Source: Asterias amurensis
Lineage: Eukaryota; Echinodermata; Asteroidea; Forcipulatida; Asteriidae
Direction: 5' to 3'
Assembly: GCF_032118995.1 (NCBI RefSeq)
Contig: NC_092651.1
Coordinates: 12,983,285-13,047,284, forward strand
Length of the DNA stretch: 64,000 nucleotides
In this document: positions 1-11,566 of the stretch, in pieces
How positions within the stretch are numbered: position 1 is the first letter of the stretch
Layout of the letters: each line of letters starts with the position of its first letter
Translations under genes and position numbers: made by a program
Notes under the pieces: generated by a model
What the model saw: the letters and a program-made list of their open reading frames with translations, nothing else
What the model was told of the DNA's origin: nothing
Databases searched by the model: none

Positions 1-148
1 GTGTTTTTTTCTTTCATTATTATCTTGCAAGTTCGAAGACCGATTGAGCTCAAATTTTCACAGGTTTGTTATTTTATGCATATGTTGAGATACACCAACT
101 GTGGAGGCTAGTCTTTGACAATTACCAATTGTGTCCACTGCCTTTAAA
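1..148 (+). repeat. Palindromic TTAA MITE-like element, 3' half (cut by window edge)
   Basis: This is the right half of the commonest repeat family in the window. It shows the landmarks of that half in order: a T-rich run with ctttcattattatc, the cgattgagctcaaatttt block, the caggtttgttattttatgca block, the atgttgagatacacca block, and a terminus reading gtgtccactgcctttaaa. The full copy at 30616-31002 shows the same landmarks on the other strand. The left half lies outside the window. It is non-coding, and the family assignment rests on internal comparison only. Confidence 0.8.
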
Positions 149-2658
149 TCGAATGAAAACTTAATAAAACTGGCCGGGGAAAAAATGCTTTATAGGCTTA
201 GCTACTCGAGCGATTTTTAGATAAAAACCAAAAATGTATTTAACAAAAATCACAAAATGCGCAATTCTCATTTCAATTGGAAATCTAGTGCCCTAAACAA
301 CATTATTTGGAGGTGTTCAAATGATTAAACTAAAGTTATAATGAACATGGTCAATTTGAATTCAGTATTTCCAAGACTGGTCGATCATAGAAACACCAGC
401 ATGACAAAAACATAGCCGTTACTGTTCACATTATCTGCTTTTTAAAAAAGCTTTGAATGAATGCACTCTTCCACATAAAACGAAGCTACATCTTCAAGTT
501 GCAGACCGAAGCCGCCTAGACATAGCTCTTTATTTCTAGAGTTTTATCGATTGATTCAATGTAGTATTTTCAAGGCACTGGCAACAGCTCAAGATGAAAT
601 CTTCGATTAATCTGTCTGTAAAGTGGAGTTAACAAAATAAATGACTTCAAATTCAGTCTGAAATTGTTTTTTCGTCTTCTTAAGTTTGCTTACCTTTTGC
701 AGTTAAGCAATGCTTGAATAAATGTCAGGAGTATTTATTTAAAGATGTTTGGACAAATATTCGATCTTATTGCAAGTTTACTCAGGTAGATTCAATTATC
801 TACAGATGGGTTTAAAATAAACATCAATGGGGTGATTGAGAAGAGTAAGATTGTCCTAACATTAGTTAAATGAATCAATCAATTAGTAAAACCATCTAAA
901 TGTTTAACATCCTGATTAATTGTGTGACGTTTGTCATAAATTCCAAAGTAAGAAACTCTGTATAGGAACTTTCCCATGCGCGTTTGAGACAATATAGATG
1001 AAAAATAGTAAATGTTTTATTGACCAATATTACCACTTGTGGACCCGATCGTAGTTCATGAAACTGAATGTCGTGGTTTAATAAACGAGACATAGGCATG
1101 TTTTCCTGAGTCTCATATTTAACTATTATATTGGGAGGAATATGAAATATTCGGTTTGTCCACATTCACAACAATTACAAATACTTTACACCTTTGTTTA
1201 AATATTTTGACATGATGAGTTTTGCTTTCACGTAATCCACAAAAATGTGCACATTCTCGGTTGCCACTGACCAAATAGTTTTGGTGTTGATTCGACATAA
1301 ATGATCAAAAACTTATTGAGTAAAAGCTATTTGTTCTCGTCTGCAATAACGTTATCTTTGATAAAAAAAGCGTAAATCTGGTGCTATTTACAAGGTGGGA
1401 GAAATAGGCGTGTAACAGTGAACATTGAACAAATTATGCATCGATTTCCACTTATTCGTCTCCAATCTTTTCACAAATCATTCAATTTAAACATTACAAT
1501 TTCCTCTCCAAAAAAACTAACGGTTTACCATCTCTTTAAATGTTTCTTTTGTTTTGGTCTGTTAATGTTTTTACTACTTTAGTTATATTTTGCCATGTCT
1601 AAACATTAATTAAATTCAGAGTATTAATAGTACATAATAAACACCCCAATTCTACGGGGAAGAAAGGACAATATTTATCTTAAAAACAGGACGGTCTTTA
1701 CCCGAAGCGCGGGGTAAGACTCTATGAAGATTTTAGCCAACGCAATAAGTCAGCCCCAAACCCTGCGTCTTGTTTTAAAACACTTCATTTCAATTATGGT
1801 TATTGCGTTTCTTATGAGAGTGAGCGTGGCGAAGCGTGATGCCCTGGAAACCGGTAAGTGTTAGTCACTCCCAACAACCTATTTTTTTTCCTCCCTTCGA
1901 GCATCACTGCCCTGGATCCCAATATGCTCTTGCAATGACTGTCTGTCACTCATTGATATTGGGGGGTAAGAGGACTACATCTGGTGTTCAATCATTATTT
2001 CTCAAGTTATCGTCCAAAGTTTAGACGTTCCATCATACTTTCTCGCAGAAGCAGATAGTTACCCTAAAACTACTGGCATTTTTTATTTCGGCTTCGAAAG
2101 CAGTTGTGACTCACCATTAATTATTGTACAAGAAAGGGCCCCGCTTCCCGTGATGAATAATGCACAGAGTATATATAGGGCGAATCAAATAAATCAATTT
2201 ATATTAATGTTATTACAGTTTCATGGTTTAGCCTCAGGCGATTGCTGTAGCAAAATTGTTTCCACATGCAGAACGACAGCACTTGGGAAAGTGTACAAAG
2301 CGTAAGAATTACAAAAGCTAAACATATTTATAAAAAAAAATAGTCGAGAACAGAATGGTAAAGAGGCAGCGGGGAAAGCACATGCCGAAAATGAGATTTT
2401 CCCTGGCGATAGGTCTTAGAGGAACGAACATAACGACCCAACTTCGAGTTAAACAATGATAGACCTCAGTAACCACAGAAAGCGAAAGTCAATAATATTT
2501 TCCGGTTAGTTTTCTATACGGCCTTTATGACATTCGCACTTGCGGGTCAGAACTGACCCAGATCAGGGTCCCGTGGGGTCTGACTCACTTATAGGTCAGT
2601 ACTCAGTATGACCCGGAATGTATGTCAAAATAAACCTCAAGTGGTTCAAAAGTTCAAA
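149..2658. other. Intergenic, no gene recognised
   Basis: AT-rich sequence with only short spurious open frames. I see no domain, RNA gene or clear transposon. Just before the tandem repeat, at about 2540-2610, there are several GGTCA/TGACC half-sites, including a gggtcag-aa-ctgaccc inverted repeat near 2544-2560. Confidence 0.5.
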
Positions 2659-2847
2659 GACCAGGAAATTGGTCAGCCTGACCAGGAAATTGGTCAGCCT
2701 GACTAGGAAATTGGTCAGCCTGACCAAGAATTTGGTCAGCCTGACCACGAAATTGGTCAGCCTGACCAGGAATTTGGTCAGCCTGACCAGGAAATTGGTC
2801 AGCCTGACCAGGAAATTGGTCAGGCTGACCAGGAAATTTGTCAGGCC
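2659..2847. repeat. 21-bp tandem repeat, 9 units, each with a TGGTCAG/CTGACCA palindrome
   Basis: Nine head-to-tail 21-bp units of gaccaggaaattggtcagcct type run without indels. Substitutions are few (for example g/a in aggaa and an extra t in aatttgg), and the last unit is the most diverged. Across each unit junction the sequence reads tggtcag-c-ctgacca, a 7+1+7 inverted repeat, so the array is a periodic series of palindromes. Since 21 is divisible by 3, the array stays open as RKLVSLT-type heptads inside a 117-codon frame. There is no homology or upstream gene structure to support a real protein. Confidence 0.9.
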
Positions 2848-5524
2848 TTACGGACCAGAAACTCGGCCCAGGAATTTGAGATCCGGAGTCTTAGGAGTGC
2901 ATCCTTATCACGTACCACATTCGTACAAGCAATTGTTTGTCAAAAATGGTCAGACCATTTTCCTCTTCTAAGCCTCATCATCTTAGATTTGAAAGGGGGG
3001 GTGAGGTGGCTTCGGCCATAAGTAATGGATGAGCAGTAATGCATAAAAACATATTCCCGTAGGTGTGTGATCATCATGGCCCACCGCATCTTGTAAGATA
3101 AGATTGGTTTTTCTCACACTTGTGTATCAGTCTCCCGTTAAAGGTGTACCACTCCTACCAAAGCGTGTATTTCACACCGATACTTGATTTTCTGTTTCAT
3201 TAATACTAACCATGAGACTACTTTTATGACAATCTAGAGTAAAGCAACCGATGGTTTAGCCAAGGATATTGAAAATCAATTTCTAGCGCGCTGGATGAAG
3301 CCAATAAGTTCAATCTGTGGTTTGAGTGAAGTACCAGTTACACAGTGATCTTTGTGACTTTCTAAAAGTGGAAAAAGAGAAAGGGGGGGGGAAACAGAGT
3401 CGTATGGTCGAGTTCAATTCAGGATATTTAACCATAACAGACCGGCCAGACCCGCGCTAATATCTTAAGTCAATACCTTTACGAAGGGAAGCAAGTTATC
3501 GCCTTACAAGTGCAATGTTTTCCAAGACATTTGATGCGAGGAGAACTTGTTTAGCATCGGTTGTGCTTCTGGGTTAATCATGTTAGTTTGTCTCCGTAGG
3601 GCTACAGACTCATTAGTCAGTACCATTAGCCAAGAGGCTCATCAGAAAATAAGGAGATAAAAAATTACTCTCAACTAAAACCGTTTAGATATCATTGGCT
3701 TTGATGTGTGGTGTATCAATATACGGATGACTCGGTAAGGTATCTCTTACGTATGATGGAGTAAATCTTCTTACGTGGTCGTCTCCCTCGAGCTGGCCAC
3801 GTTTCATACAGTGCTTTCATCTTCTCGGCAAATATTGGCGAGGTTGGCTAAATCGATGAAGATTGAGCCAATTATGTCCAATTTGAGCATGTAATAAATG
3901 CAGAGGGAAGGTGTCATAGGTATGCCAGAAGGGACTCATCTTGACACAGGGACGGACCTAACATTCTAATCCCCATAAGGTGTTTGATTATGGCGACTAT
4001 GCCTTTACTTAATAATACCATTAGGCTTGCATGATCGCATGCTTCACTTGATGCATGCTCAAAAAATATTCATTGTTATCAATACTATATTTTTATTACA
4101 ATGGTGAAAAACTTTTGAACTTTCCAACCATGCCATCACATTACAATTAAAACCCTGATGATGTACTTTTGATGAATATTTCATGCGACGTATAATATTA
4201 TACATTACAGAAAAAATGTTACGGCACTTGGACTTGGTGTTGTGTTGTGTTTTAACGCTACACATACTTTGTGGACCAGGAAACAAAAGAACTCGAAACA
4301 CGATGTGGACTTACGCACGTCCACACAGTGTTTTTAAAGTGTTGAAGAATGGGATTTCCCTGATTGTACATATCAAAGGACTGTTCGTATAGTGAGTGCA
4401 TAGAGCAAGGAACAGTGCAACACAGAGCTGTATGAACTCACAACATTTCTGGAAGGAAAAGCGCAAACTATACTCGATGCACTTCGCTTGAAGATGGTCA
4501 CACAACCAACACGATCCGTAAGAAATGTCAGTGCAGTACGCTACCTCAACGCTCTCTAAGAACAAAAATACGTGAGACGTTTGCTAATCTAGGCAAATCA
4601 ATGCTCATTGGTACCAACACCTTGTTGTGATTTATTTCTGATACTTTATCCAAATACGGCACCGAATTCAATCCAATACGAGCAGTGGCTGCGAAAACAC
4701 ACATGCCTTCCTCCATTAACATATATACACATTGAAAGCCATAGCACGCGCAACGGTCATAATGAAATAAACCAGCAAAAAGTGTGAATATTATTTCCCG
4801 ACTTGTCAGGTCACGCTAGAATAAAACCTTCACTAATAGCGGAAATAATTAAATTAAGTTGCTGGAATACAATCTTAAATTACGAATTCCAATGTAAGAC
4901 GTGCATAATTAATGCAAACTTCCAATAATGTCGGGAGTTGACCTTTATGTATTGTGCAGATATACGATACTTTGACAAAAGCAGCTCGTGGGTTTCAAAA
5001 CATACTCTCGAACGTAAAAAGCTTCCTTCTCAAAGGGTGAGAAATGCAATGTTAACTAATAAAGGTTAACCGGTTCAAAACGTTTCCACCGTCCATTAAG
5101 CTACAACACGTCCAATTTGATACTAGTCTCGTTCAATTAAATCTGGTATTGAATGTCCCTAGTATGAGCATCAGCCCGTCAAGCAGTCATTTTGGTTTAC
5201 CAATGTGGCGTCCATCCTGGTAATAAGATTATTCAAACTGTCTCGGTGAAGTCGATTCGAGTCCGTCGGAGCAAGAGGTTCATCAAGAATTCAACGCCAA
5301 CAATATTGTCATGTTCTCGTTTAAAGTTCACCGTTGCCGTAATTTTCTTTCTGTGTTTTATGTGCATACTATGGTCCGATAAGTACCGAAATTACTGAGG
5401 GGCGGGGGAAGATTGTTTTTTGGAGGAGGCGTATTTTCCCAATTTTCAATAATTCGTGACATAATCACGATCCACGGGATTGAAACGGGATGAAATAACG
5501 GGATGAAATAACATGTGCATACAG
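2848..5524. other. Intergenic, no gene recognised
   Basis: No protein domain, tRNA or complete transposon seen. Overlapping short frames near 4059-4565 on both strands show no family resemblance and are treated as chance. A palindromic gcatgatcgcatgc / gatgcatgc stretch occurs near 4028-4058. Confidence 0.45.
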
Positions 5525-5925
5525 ATTTAAAGGAACAGGTTGCCTTGAATCGGTCGAGATGGTCTTTGAAAAGCGTTTGTAACCGTTTGTTATAAAAAGC
5601 ATATGGGTAGAAAGATGTTGTAAATGTAGAATACAATGATCCATACAAACATGCCTCGAAATTGCACGGTTTTCCTTTTACCTCGTCGACTAACACGGTC
5701 TGCCATTTATGCAGTCAAAATTTTGACTCCAATAAATGGCCGACCGTGTTAGTTCGCACAGTATAAGGAAAACCACGCAATTTCGAGGCAAACTTGTGTG
5801 GATCACTGTATTCTACTTTTATAACATCTTTCCAACCATATGCATTTCATTAAAAAGAAGTTAAACACGCTTATTAAAGACCTACTCGTCCGATCCAAGG
5901 CAACGTGTTACTTTAACAAGGACAA
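5525..5925. repeat. About 400-bp foldback (palindromic) MITE-like element
   Basis: The left arm (from about 5527) carries ggaacaggttgccttgaatc, a block near agcatatgg, agatgttgtaaa, tagaatacaatgatcca, tgcctcgaaattgca, ggttttcctttta and actaacacggtc. The right arm repeats these in reverse complement and order, ending near ggcaacgtgttacttt at about 5920. The centre, around gtcaaaattttgac (about 5715-5729), is a perfect short palindrome. It has no transposase frame and is most simply a non-autonomous foldback element. Arm divergence suggests it is not recent. Confidence 0.85.
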
Positions 5926-8900
5926 TGCAATTATTTTAAAATTCAAAGGCCACTGCAATTAAATGTATTAAAACTCACTATCTTCCAACTTGGTTCCGGT
6001 TCCACAGGTAAACAACGGTACAAGTGACCCCAGTAGATGCATTATTAAAAACAAATTAGGTCACGATTCCCAATTCTGAGTTGAACCGCGGAACCGGAAC
6101 CAGGACCGGAACTACAACTGGAACGAGAACCGAAGCAGAAGTAACAGGCCCCTACTGGCCCCTCAAGATGGGTCTCAAGGCGTTCCTGTGCTTATAGTGA
6201 AAGGTCGACTTGTATTAAACCAGTTGCCGCTCCAGTGCTGTCTTCAAATGGGAAATTTAATATATAGGACAAACAGGACCGGACTAACATTTACCCTTGG
6301 AATGCCAAGCCGTACACGTTTTCAGTCAGTGAATTTTACACACTGGTCTACCATCCTACCGTCTATGGATATGTCATATTGTTGCGTATTAAATTGTATT
6401 ATCACATTATGGTCTTAACACGGTTCTTTCAGCCCGGTGTATGTTTCCATGCAAATTTAGGTCTTGTGGAATAACATCATCTATGGTGGTGACACAACAC
6501 AAAGTGAATTTCTTCAAGACTGTCCTTGTATTACAAAACGCCTCGTGAAAGTAGCTCTCGACGAAAAATACAAATTGGCAGTGTAGCCTGAGGGCATTGA
6601 ATACTAACAAATGTTTAGAGAAGGGCAAAAGTGTAATTTTCAAAAGAGAGTCAGTTTCCTTGAACATTGAACTGAATCAGGCAAACAAAATATAAACAAT
6701 TATTTACAGATGTCGGTTAGTACTAAAACCCCATCACATTTTTCAGCACAGTTTGAGTAACATGATGTGACACTCTCAGAATTTGAGGCATTTTTGAAAT
6801 GATATTTTGAAATGAGGACGGTTCATTCATCATGGCCATAACTCTTCTGAAGACATCCCACGGAAAACAAACTCAATGTTGTTCTGTAGCTCGTCCTGGA
6901 TACTCCTTGCGATCAATACTGAGAACCAACTTATTTTAGTGTTTAAAGGATGATTCTCTGTGAGAATCCATTAACGATGTTTTTTTACACGGGCTATTAA
7001 CACAAATTTTGCACACCCGATAGGAAAGTGCGCCCCCTAGCGGTACACAGTTATTAAAAGTAACAACTGAGTACTATCCGGTAATCATGTAATTACAATG
7101 ATAAACGACTCTGATATTGATGATATTCAATAAACACTGCAAATAATTCGTTAGCCTACAGCTATCAATGATCTCAGGGCTTTCAATCTAAACGAGTCGC
7201 GAGATGACATTGACAGTCCCTGACTTGAGACGCCAACGGGCCGGGTACAGCTGATATCGCATGACGACAGCTTGACAGCTATATACAACATAAGAAAACC
7301 ATAGCAGAATGAGTGACAGACAAATCTAGTTCGTCCACATCAAAGGTCGAGATAAAGGCTCAAGTTTCTGGTCAACTTGAGATCTACGAAGACCTGCGCC
7401 CCCGGGAGATATTCTTCTTCTTTTTATTATTCAAACGGAGGCCGATTGCAGCCAAGTTAACCAAAGCAGTGAGGACCAACAGCGACTAGTAGGCACGGTA
7501 TACTTTTGGTATTTGTCGACAACGTAGCCTAACTTAAGGTATCCAAACATATGTCTGCAATAACAAAACCGTAAAAATGTTGGCACAACCGGTCTTTAAA
7601 GAAAGAATTACCCTTGTTGCATATATAATTGTGTGCGTTCAGGTGTCTATAAGGCTTCATTCATGCTTGAAGTCTTGTGGGTGAAAATGACCTCTTTCTC
7701 ACAAACCTACTTCCAAATGGGTCGTTTCTAAACAATGTTTTAAAAGCAACAGTATATTTTCAGGACAGTTTATAAATTAGAGTAATTACCAAAAGCGGAG
7801 GTGACGACACAATTATTTAAACAATATTTAATTGAAATAAAAAGTTTCCGTCTCTTTTGGGTCAGGGGATGGGGCGCCAAAAGGATCCCTTACACAATTA
7901 TTGATTTAAACAATCCTTGACTTTTCAAAACACATAAAGAGTGATTCCCCGTTCTCCATATCTCTAGAAGAAAAGAAACGCCCAAGTAATCCAAGTATTC
8001 AAAACTGCTGACGGTGTGAAAGTGGAAATCATCCGTTACTAAGATAAAGACGCGTTTAAGAAAAATTGCTGTGTCGATGGATAAGCTATAGAACTGACGA
8101 CATAGCAAAATAAGCAGAGAAATCTGTTCTAGCCTCTGCTCGGGTTAATATTCAACACAATCAGTGGTGGCTGGTTGTCTTGAAGTGTCTGCTGGGTAAA
8201 TACAGCCCGGCATAGACTGAAACCCGAGACTGACAACCAGGAAATATCATTTTCAATCCCAAGTGTTATTATAATGTCAGTTGCATGTACGTATGGGTTA
8301 TTAGCAGAGACTTTAATGTACTAATGGATGTGTGTTTTGATAAGTTTCGCTCAGGCGTTTAAGGATGACTTTTATGGTATTATAATGTCAGGATATGAGG
8401 TCAGCTTTAGAGTTTTACGAGCAGCCACCTTAACACGAAACAACAATTGGCCATGTGTCCTTGGAAATATTCTTCATACAGAACTTTGAGCTACACGCAA
8501 GACTACCTTCACAAAATATAATTCCTTCCCTTATAATATTCCTTTGATAATTCCCCCTTCCCTAACAACAACAATATCCCCGTTTTCGCTGTTAGAGTAG
8601 GCTGTACTGGTACATCATTACATTGAACTCGGTATTTGAAAGGCTATCTCAAGAAACTGACTTGATACAATGTTTCGTAAGTCTTTATTACTGGTTCCAT
8701 CCGAAACATCTTTTATACAGTACATTTACATTATGAAAATGAATGAAATTAGTTTATTGAAAATCGATGCAATTTTATCATATTCAGCGACTCACAACAT
8801 GTGTATCATAAATGCTAATTTTTAGGGCACGCTAACTTGCTGATTGACACAAGGAATAATATAAATGACACAAACTGCGAGCGTTTGTTTTTACTGTAAA

Positions 8901-10552
8901 ACAACTTTGTGGAGTTTAAAATAGCCGGGGTCTAATGAACAGTTGAAAAAGACCAAGCAATGAATGTTCGCCCTACATCATACTTGCAAATCCTACAAAT
9001 TCCCTTAATGTTTAATCCAGCCATGTTAGATTGTAATGTCAGCCAATAAATACATGAGTTGGCAACTTTGCAATGTCTGAACATCCTTTATTTGGCACCA
9101 ACAAATAATGACGTTTATATTAACGCATACTTTGGCAAGGTGAAAATGACACAAACATGAATTGTAATTTTCGCGAGTATGAACTTGGTTACAGTTCCTT
9201 GCACTACGGTTAGACGTGTACACGTGCTTAAAAAAAATACATAGACGCTCACTTGGCAACGCTCGGTTTCTCCACACCACTGTGACCATGTCTCCAGATG
9301 AAAATGGCTCATGAACCTTCACTATTTAAAAAAGAAATTAAGACGATGGCTTTTAGGTTGAACCTTTCTGGTGTTTAACAATTAGTAACGACGGACGCAT
9401 CCTTATGTCTATATCATGTTGACTTTGTTTTACCGATGAACGAAAAACGGATTGATGGGCGATGTGCAGCTTCGTTTGTTTTCTGTAACTGTAGTAGACT
9501 TCGTCAAGGGACAACGCAATGTTGACAAATTGGAAAGAGCGTGATCGTCCAATTCTCAATCCAGGATTTTAATAATTGCTGTTTAACTCTTTCAGGGGTT
9601 GCTCTTGCTTTGGACAAAGACCCACATCCGCTTCCGTGATGTAAAATGAAAAATAGATAACTAGAAAAGTAAATGAACTGTGATATATAAGGACCAAGAA
9701 GTTCAAGATAATTGCAGTTTCGTCGTGGTTTAGTCCGGAGAACGTTTTGCTTTCATCCAGTGTCTGGCGTTGTTCGTATAGCACATTTTGCATTCGCAGA
9801 TCACTAAATGGATACCTTATCTCTTTATTAAGAATTATTTATCTCCACCCACGGCTTTAAACTCTACAAATGATCACTGCGGATATTAGTATTCGATACA
9901 TGCCCCTCACCCGACAGAAGTGACATTTTGAAAACGTGATCGATCACAGGACGAGAACAATTTAAGTTCGACAAATATTAGACAAAAAATAAAAACCGGA
10001 ACTTCGCACCATTGGACAACTTTGTCAATACAGCGTGTATACGATGGATCACCTGAGCACACATTTTCCCATTGCAATTTATGTGCTTCTAGTGACTGTT
10101 CACATGCAGTTTGCAGTGTTACATTATTGAATTGCCCTCCAATGCTAACTGGGCGAAACTCAATACAGAAAAGTTCATTTTACTGATTACTCATTAAACT
10201 GGCCCTAAGGTATATTTCTACTAGTAAGACCGCTATTCCTTAAGTACTGGAGAGGTTTGGATGTTGATTCACTCATCGATCTCGGCGAAATGAAACGCTA
10301 GTCGCTGTTTTGATTCCATCCATCATTGCCGATAAAAGAAACAGTCAACTTCGAGGGCTGGAATGGACGGATTTCATATCGCTCTCAACATGGAATGTTG
10401 CAATATTGTTAACACCTTTTACCGGCTACTTTCCTTTGGTGAGAGCTGTTTGCGTTGCTGGAGAGGGAAACACCCAAATATGCAACAGTGAACTTTTTGG
10501 TATCACTTCTTTACCTGGCTGTTGATGTTGATATACCAATCGAGATTTCAAC
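5926..10552. other. Intergenic sequence 5' of the GPCR gene
   Basis: No recognisable gene. One degraded repeat is described separately at 7495-7795. Minus-strand frames at 9026-9793 are short, overlapping and without domains. I cannot identify a promoter or 5' untranslated exon for the GPCR here. Confidence 0.45.
7495..7795 (-). repeat. Degraded copy of a palindromic MITE-like family
   Basis: It contains, in order, gtatacttttggta, a caataacaaaaccgt-like block, agaaagaattacccttgttg, ttgtgtgcgttcag, ctctttctcacaa, aacaatgtttt and a terminal gagtaattacc. These match the reverse-strand landmarks of the copies at 23150-23467 and 30616-31002, but with many differences. An old fossil copy. Confidence 0.55.
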
Positions 10553-11566
10553 ATGGCGTTTAACATTCCCTGTGAGAACGATTTCATAGAAAACTACACA
10601 GACCCAACTGCAGCAGACAGAAATTTGTACACTAAAGGGACGGCAACGATTGTCGGTATCTTGATGCCGTGAATCCTCATGTTTGGTGTCGTCAATAACC
10701 TGTTCTTCTCGGTGGTTGTGTTCCGCGTGAAGCGTATGAGGACTGTCACTAACCACTACTTGGTCCAGCTTGCTGTGACGGATATCTTGTATATTCTGTT
10801 TGCTGCAGGGGAGAGGATACTACGGTTCACCATGTCCCCCATCGTCTCCGACAAGGGATCGGAAGGGCTTATATTCGGCTGCATTATCATTCCGTTTTTC
10901 AGGTCTTTGGGTTATTTCGCCTCGCTCTTCTTTATCACCTTAGTGACACTAGAGATGTTCTTGGCTATCTGCAAGCCAATAAAACACATGGTGCTCAATA
11001 GCAGAGGGTTGACACTGAAGCTAACGCGTGGTGTATGGGGATCAGCCAGTTTCTTTGCAGGCTTATTGATTACTTCGTACTGTATTCTCGAGCACTACTG
11101 CGTCATTTGGCCGGCAGCCGAGACATACCAGCATCTTCCAACCATTGCAGCGAGTTGCGAGCCTGTCAGTCAGTGGGCAAACGAAGCCCACAACATCATT
11201 CAGTCGGCACCCTTTTACATTGGACTCGTTGTTAATATCACACTTTACCTTTGCATCATGAGGTCCCTAACGAAGAAGACAATTGCACCACAGGAACGTC
11301 GACCCCAGGTCCACGCCCGTGCCCGCACTCGAGTGGCACGAATGCTTGCCATCAACTGCCTTGTTTCGTTCGGTCTTTTAGCACCCTTTGAAATATTTTC
11401 ACTGGTTACGGCATTCAAGACGCAGTATGGCCTTGATTACAGAACCATTCAGCTCATCCTGCAGATACTGAGAGCTCTTGGGTACCTCAACTCTGCCATC
11501 AACCCACTCGTGTTTTATGCCGTACACCCTAGCTATAGAAGAGCCTTCTTCGAGACGTTGGCATAG
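10553..11566 (+). CDS. Single-exon rhodopsin-class GPCR gene with an in-frame stop in TM1 (possible pseudogene)
   Basis: A seven-transmembrane receptor of the class A type, peptide-receptor-like; ligand unknown. The natural start is ATG 10553 (N-terminus MAFNIPCENDF, with an N-glycosylation sequon NYT). Codon 40 (10670-10672) is TGA in mid TM1. The same frame then stays open for 295 codons to TAG at 11564, and an ATG at 10679 follows the stop immediately but would give a receptor lacking half of TM1. Family features seen: LAVTD with Asp2.50 in TM2, paired Cys at the TM3 start (FGC) and in the second extracellular loop (ASC), LEMFLAICKP after TM3, LLAPF in TM6 and NPLVFY in TM7. The DRY, CWxP and NPxxY positions are therefore changed to EMF, LLAP and NPxxF. 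The tail after TM7 is very short (PSYRRAFFETLA), with no palmitoylation Cys. Single-exon class A receptors are common in echinoderm expansions. It may be a recent pseudogene, a null allele or a sequence error. Confidence 0.85.

Noticed and set aside
2659-2847. CRISPR-like array
   Set aside because: Units are directly adjacent with no unique spacers, and the genome is eukaryotic.
2618-2971. 117-codon frame encoding RKLVSLT heptads
   Set aside because: It stays open only because the 21-bp DNA repeat is a multiple of three. No homology, splice context or balanced codon use supports a protein.
4059-4565. Overlapping short frames on both strands
   Set aside because: No family resemblance, and mutually overlapping on opposite strands.
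9026-9793. Series of minus-strand frames upstream of the GPCR
   Set aside because: Short, several frames overlapping, no conserved motifs.
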